Part shown: one piece after another, positions 6,096-8,484 of the stretch | Layout: each line of letters opens with the position of its first letter | How positions within the stretch are numbered: position 1 is the stretch's first letter | From: an uncultured Collinsella sp. | GTDB taxonomy: Bacteria > Actinomycetota > Coriobacteriia > Coriobacteriales > Coriobacteriaceae | Reading direction: 5' to 3' | Assembly (NCBI GenBank): GCA_902491915.1 | Contig: CABUJL010000078.1 | Span: 1 to 8,484 of the forward strand | DNA: 8,484 bases | Made by a program: the position numbers and the translations under genes | Notes under the pieces: model-generated | The model's input: the letters and a program-made list of their open reading frames with translations, nothing else | Databases searched by the model: none | Told to the model about the DNA's origin: nothing

Positions 6096-6129
6096 TTTGG
6101 TTTCGATTTTGATCCGTTTGGCTTCGATT
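6096..6129. repeat. Tandem repeat with 21-bp period
   Basis: TTTGGTTTCGATT (6096-6108) and TTTGGCTTCGATT (6117-6129) match at 12 of 13 bases with a 21-bp offset. It lies between the HAD stop codon and the large fold-back element. The function is unknown; a repeated protein-binding site or replication slippage are both possible. Confidence 0.45.
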
Positions 6130-6135
6130 CGGACT

Positions 6136-6254
6136 AAGTGAGTAGACTTTTTGGCGCAGGCCGAGCGCAATGCATATCTTCCTTTGTAAAACCGCAGGTC
6201 ACAGGGGTGGCGGTTTTGGGTGTGCTCTGCAGGTCGCGTAAAGTCTACTCACTT
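6136..6254. repeat. 119-bp nested inverted-repeat element
   Basis: The 15-bp ends AAGTGAGTAGACTTT (6136-6150) and AAAGTCTACTCACTT (6240-6254) are perfect inverted copies. Inside are a perfect 8-bp hairpin, AAAACCGC/GCGGTTTT (6188-6195 and 6210-6217), and a weaker one near 6151-6170 (TTG.CGC / GCGCAA). GCAGGTC occurs twice (6194-6200 and 6229-6235). No protein is encoded. The design resembles a small non-autonomous repeat (REPIN- or MITE-like) or a structured RNA. No flanking target duplication is obvious. The remaining bases of the 6039-6392 gap hold the 21-bp repeat and the YitT promoter; an 8-bp pairing (6045-6052 with 6079-6086) encloses a run of six T and is not a normal terminator. Confidence 0.65.
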
Positions 6255-6338
6255 GTAATTTGGGCCTTTGGTCGTGGGGTTGCTGGTCCCGCTTTGGTTG
6301 TCGGGAGAGGGTGAATTGAAGCGCCCCCGCACGCTCCA

Positions 6339-6347
6339 TGCTACAAT
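6339..6347 (+). promoter_or_regulatory. Extended -10 promoter for the YitT-family gene
   Basis: TGCTACAAT matches the extended -10 pattern TG-n-TATAAT with one change. TTGAAG at 6316-6321 is 20 bp upstream of the hexamer, too far for a good -35 box, but extended -10 promoters need none. The expected transcript start, about base 6354, gives a leader of roughly 40 bases that contains the gene's AAAGGAG. Confidence 0.6.
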
Positions 6348-6392
6348 CGCGGACATATCCCACAACTACATCTGCCTTCGAAAGGAGCCTGC

Positions 6393-7400
6393 GTGGCGAA
6401 CGCCATCGATCAGCTCACGGACCGAGTGCTCGTGCTCGGCCGCCTCACCATCGTCCGCCGCGCCATTACTGCTGTGGCGGTCACCATTTCCGCCGTTCTC
6501 CAGACATTTCTGATCCAGGCGTTCATTCAGCCCGCCGACCTGCTTCCGAGCGGTCTCACCGGCGTCGCGGTCCTGCTCGATCGCGTTACCTCGCTGGGCG
6601 GCGTTCACATCGACATCTCGCTCGGCATGCTTGCGCTCAACATTCCCGTGGCGCTCCTATGCTGGAGCGGCATTAGCAAGCGCTTCGTCATCTTCTCGAT
6701 GATGCAGGTCGTGCTCTCGTCGCTGTTCCTCAACGTCTTTCACTTCGCGCCGTTTTTGGGCGACAAGATCATGCTCATCATTTTTGGCGGCGTGGTCTCG
6801 GGTCTGGGCGCTGCCATCGCGCTTAAATCCGGCGCATCCACCGGCGGCACCGACTTTATCGCGCTGTGGGTTTCCAACCACACGGGCAAGACCATCTGGG
6901 GCGTCATCTTTGGTTTCAACTGCTTTATCCTGGCGATCTTTGGCTTTATGTTTGGCTGGGACAAGGCGGCGTATTCCATCGTGTTCCAGTTTATTTCGAC
7001 CAAGACCATCGACAGTTTCTATCGTCGCTACGATCGCGTGACGCTGCAGATTACGACGCGCAAGGCAGACGAGGTCATGACTGCCTACGTAAACCATTTT
7101 CAGCACGGCATTAGCTGCGCCGAGGTCGTCGGCGGATACAGCCGCGAAAAGATGTACCTGCTGAACACCGTTGTTTCGACCTACGAGAGCCAGGACATTA
7201 TCAAGTTGGTGTGCGACGTTGATCCCGGCGCCGTGATCAACGTGTTCCACACGCTTAACTTTGTGGGCGGCTGGTGGGGCGGTCATGTCGACGAGCCCAT
7301 GCCCACGGCCGTACCCGATCCCGACAAGCCCGCGCGCATGGCCAGCAGGCAGGCGCGCCTCAGCGAGCAGGACAGCCTACAGCAGGACGACGGCAAGTAG
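6393..7400 (+). CDS. YitT-family membrane protein (DUF161 plus DUF2179)
   Basis: A membrane protein of the widespread but poorly understood YitT family; the transported or sensed compound is unknown. The start is GTG at 6393, with AAAGGAG (6381-6387) five bases upstream. Membrane segments lie at about 25-45, 52-64, 75-93, 98-117, 126-145 and 170-188. GASTGGTDFIALW (147-159) is the family signature. Residues about 215-293 form the soluble C-terminal DUF2179 domain, with VTLQITTRKADEV and the end pattern DPGAVINVFHTLNFVGGW. After that comes a charged, proline-containing tail of about 40 residues (298-335) not typical of the family core, which accounts for the total of 335. The gene has its own promoter and terminator, so nothing ties it directly to the PTS system. 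Confidence 0.9.
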   Translation: MANAIDQLTDRVLVLGRLTIVRRAITAVAVTISAVLQTFLIQAFIQPADLLPSGLTGVAVLLDRVTSLGGVHIDISLGMLALNIPVALLCWSGISKRFVIFSMMQVVLSSLFLNVFHFAPFLGDKIMLIIFGGVVSGLGAAIALKSGASTGGTDFIALWVSNHTGKTIWGVIFGFNCFILAIFGFMFGWDKAAYSIVFQFISTKTIDSFYRRYDRVTLQITTRKADEVMTAYVNHFQHGISCAEVVGGYSREKMYLLNTVVSTYESQDIIKLVCDVDPGAVINVFHTLNFVGGWWGGHVDEPMPTAVPDPDKPARMASRQARLSEQDSLQQDDGK

Positions 7401-7440
7401 GGTATTGGCATTTTGCCGGTCCTGCGCAACCCATCCGAAC

Positions 7441-7480
7441 GAGCCCCTCGAAAGCCCCGTTGCTTTCGAGGGGCTCTCGT
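7441..7480 (+). terminator. Intrinsic terminator after the YitT-family gene
   Basis: A perfect 15-bp stem (7441-7455 with 7462-7476, opening GAGCCCCTCG) encloses the loop CCCGTT. It is followed by TCGTTT, a short and broken T run, so termination may be incomplete despite the strong stem. It starts 41 bases after the YitT stop codon. Confidence 0.75.
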
Positions 7481-7486
7481 TTGCCT

Positions 7487-7527
7487 AGATAAAACCTACC
7501 AAAATGAAGCTGTCGCTTTTTGGTAGG
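7487..7527. repeat. Intergenic palindromic repeat, copy 2
   Basis: The second copy of the 41-bp repeat at 5353-5393, differing at four positions. Its arms CCTACCAAAA (7495-7504) and TTTTGGTAGG (7518-7527) pair perfectly. The difference that repairs the arm here, against the mismatch in copy 1, suggests the stem matters. It follows the YitT terminator and precedes the GntR gene by 92 bases. Confidence 0.7.
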
Positions 7528-7569
7528 GAGGGTGTATCGTTTTATCAATATGAGGTAACATGAAACTAG

Positions 7570-7582
7570 ACGTTATATACGT
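7570..7582. promoter_or_regulatory. Candidate autoregulatory operator of the GntR gene
   Basis: ACGT-TATAT-ACGT is a 13-bp palindrome with an AT centre, 37 bases before the GntR start codon. Its length and symmetry suit the paired winged-helix dimers of GntR/HutC proteins. The same pattern at the PTS promoter (1421-1433) matches 11 of 13 bases when read on the opposite strand. A -10-like TTATAT lies inside it, but no matching -35 box was found. Confidence 0.5.
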
Positions 7583-7590
7583 ATTAGTTA

Positions 7591-7606
7591 TTTCGATATT
7601 TCGATA
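7591..7606. repeat. Tandem TTTCGATA repeat in the GntR leader
   Basis: TTTCGATA occurs twice back to back (7591-7598 and 7599-7606), between the candidate operator and the start codon. It may be part of a regulator-binding region or a slippage product. Confidence 0.35.
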
Positions 7607-7619
7607 AGAGTGATCAGAT

Positions 7620-8339
7620 ATGCCCGCGCCCAAAAATGCACCGCTTTACCAGCAGATTTATGACGAAATCAAGGATGCGATCGAGAAAGGTGTTTATGCA
7701 CCCAAGGAGCGTATTCCGTCCGAGCTTGAACTAGCCGAGCAGTACGAGGTGAGCCGTATTACGGTGCGCCGCGCTGTCGAGGAGCTGTGCTCCGATGGTT
7801 ACCTGGTTAAGCAGCAGGGCCGCGGCACCTTTGTCTCCACGCCGCACATCAACCGCCAGTTTCACGCCTCGACGCTGCAGACGTTTACCGCGCTGTGTGC
7901 CGGCAACGGCATGAAGGCCGGTGCGCACGTGATCGATCGCCAGATCGTTCCGGCGCGCCAAAACGAGATGGAGTTCTTTGGCCTGCAGAAGGATGCGCTG
8001 CTGCTGCATATCAAGCGCGTGCGTACGGCCGACGGCGAGCCCATCTTTGAGGAGAACATCTTTGTGCCGTTTGACGCCTACCGTGAGCTGTTGACGGCCG
8101 ATCTTGAGGACAAGTCGATTTTTGCCGAGGTCGAGCGTGTTGGCGGAACGCCGATTGTCTCGGTTGGCTACCGTACGGTCGAGGCCGTTCGAGCTAACGC
8201 CGAGCAGGCGGCCGAGCTGGGCATTGCTCCGCACGATCCGCTGCTCAACCTGCGTGCCGGCTTTACCGGTCCCGATGACGAGCCGGTTTTGATGGGTAAG
8301 CAGTACTACGTGGGATCGCGCTACGTTATGGTCATGTAA
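7620..8339 (+). CDS. GntR-family transcriptional regulator, HutC/UTRA type
   Basis: A DNA-binding regulator that senses a small ligand, commonly a phosphosugar or amino sugar in this subfamily. The N-terminal winged helix spans about 8-74: PLYQQIYDEIKDAIEKGVY, then RIPSELELAEQYEVSR and ITVRRAVEELCSDGYL with the recognition helix near 45-56, and the wing QGRGTFV. The UTRA ligand domain covers about 80-235, with LLLHIKRVRTADGEPIFEENI (127-147) as its central signature, and ends near YVGSRYVMVM. The length of 239 residues is normal. The ATG at 7620 has only a weak ribosome site (AAGAG, 7606-7610). A palindrome at 7570-7582 recurs at the PTS operon promoter, which suggests it controls that operon although the HAD and YitT genes lie between. 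FrlR of the E. coli frl operon belongs to the same subfamily. The ligand is unproven. Confidence 0.9.
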   Translation: MPAPKNAPLYQQIYDEIKDAIEKGVYAPKERIPSELELAEQYEVSRITVRRAVEELCSDGYLVKQQGRGTFVSTPHINRQFHASTLQTFTALCAGNGMKAGAHVIDRQIVPARQNEMEFFGLQKDALLLHIKRVRTADGEPIFEENIFVPFDAYRELLTADLEDKSIFAEVERVGGTPIVSVGYRTVEAVRANAEQAAELGIAPHDPLLNLRAGFTGPDDEPVLMGKQYYVGSRYVMVM

Positions 8340-8367
8340 GTTACGCGGTTTTACCAAACCGCGTAAC
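8340..8367. other. Perfect stem-loop after the GntR gene
   Basis: GTTACGCGGTTT (8340-8351) pairs perfectly with AAACCGCGTAAC (8356-8367) around a TACC loop, beginning at the base after the stop codon. No T run follows, so it is not a classical terminator. It may protect the 3' end or act together with the next fold-back sequence. Confidence 0.6.
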
Positions 8368-8380
8368 GGCTCGACGCTGC

Positions 8381-8479
8381 AAACGCCCCTAAGCGGCAAT
8401 CTGACGTTCAATCGTCGGTCGCGTACCCAAAGTACGCTTCCCTCCTCTTTCACGTCACCTTGCTCGCTTAGGGGCGTTT
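8381..8479. repeat. 99-bp nested inverted-repeat element at the window end
   Basis: Perfect 15-bp ends, AAACGCCCCTAAGCG (8381-8395) and CGCTTAGGGGCGTTT (8465-8479), enclose 69 bases. Within these are GCGTAC/GTACGC (8421-8426 and 8432-8437) and GACG/CGTC (8403-8406 and 8413-8416). As RNA it would fold into a long stem with internal hairpins. The right arm ends in four T (8477-8480), so it could also stop transcription from the left. No protein is seen in it. Confidence 0.65.
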
Positions 8480-8484
8480 TCGCT

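Noticed and set aside
8340..8367. Strong terminator directly after the GntR gene
   Set aside because: The stem is perfect but no T run follows on either strand, so I list it only as a stem-loop.

Overview
This window looks like chromosome from a gut actinobacterium of the Coriobacteriia, most likely Collinsella or a close relative. That is an inference from the GC-rich codon use with strong C/G third positions, the strong AGGAGG-type ribosome sites, the gene content, and intergenic repeats that I associate from memory with Collinsella. All seven protein genes I accept lie on the + strand. No phage, insertion sequence, CRISPR or RNA gene was recognised.

Layout: (1) 1-199, an intergenic stretch with small inverted repeats and a possible promoter. 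(2) 200-1282, an EamA/DMT-family membrane transporter, probably starting at a TTG codon. (3) 1283-1465, a dense regulatory region with two direct repeats 21 bp apart, a 15-bp palindrome and a perfect TATAAT. (4) 1466-5248, one apparent operon: a mannose-family PTS EIIA-EIIB fusion, EIIC, EIID, and a SIS-domain sugar-amine 6-phosphate deglycase. It ends at a strong terminator (5283-5314). (5) 5409-6038, a HAD phosphatase of the beta-phosphoglucomutase type. (6) 6039-6392, an intergenic stretch with a 21-bp tandem repeat and a 119-bp nested inverted-repeat element. (7) 6393-7400, a YitT-family membrane protein, followed by a terminator. (8) 7620-8339, a GntR/HutC (UTRA) regulator, followed by two further fold-back sequences running to the window end.

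The central system is best read as a compact Amadori-product pathway for fructoselysine, glucoselysine or a relative. The PTS would import and 6-phosphorylate the glycated amine, and the SIS enzyme would split it into a hexose 6-phosphate and the free amine such as lysine. The layout resembles the Salmonella gfr operon, but EIIA and EIIB are fused here and there is only one deglycase. The exact substrate cannot be read from sequence.

The GntR gene carries a palindrome (ACGT-N5-ACGT, 7570-7582) just upstream. A close match (11 of 13 bases, read on the other strand) overlaps the TATAAT of the PTS operon, and a degenerate version sits before the transporter gene. The simplest hypothesis is that this regulator represses itself, the PTS/deglycase operon and possibly the transporter, with the phosphorylated substrate as inducer.
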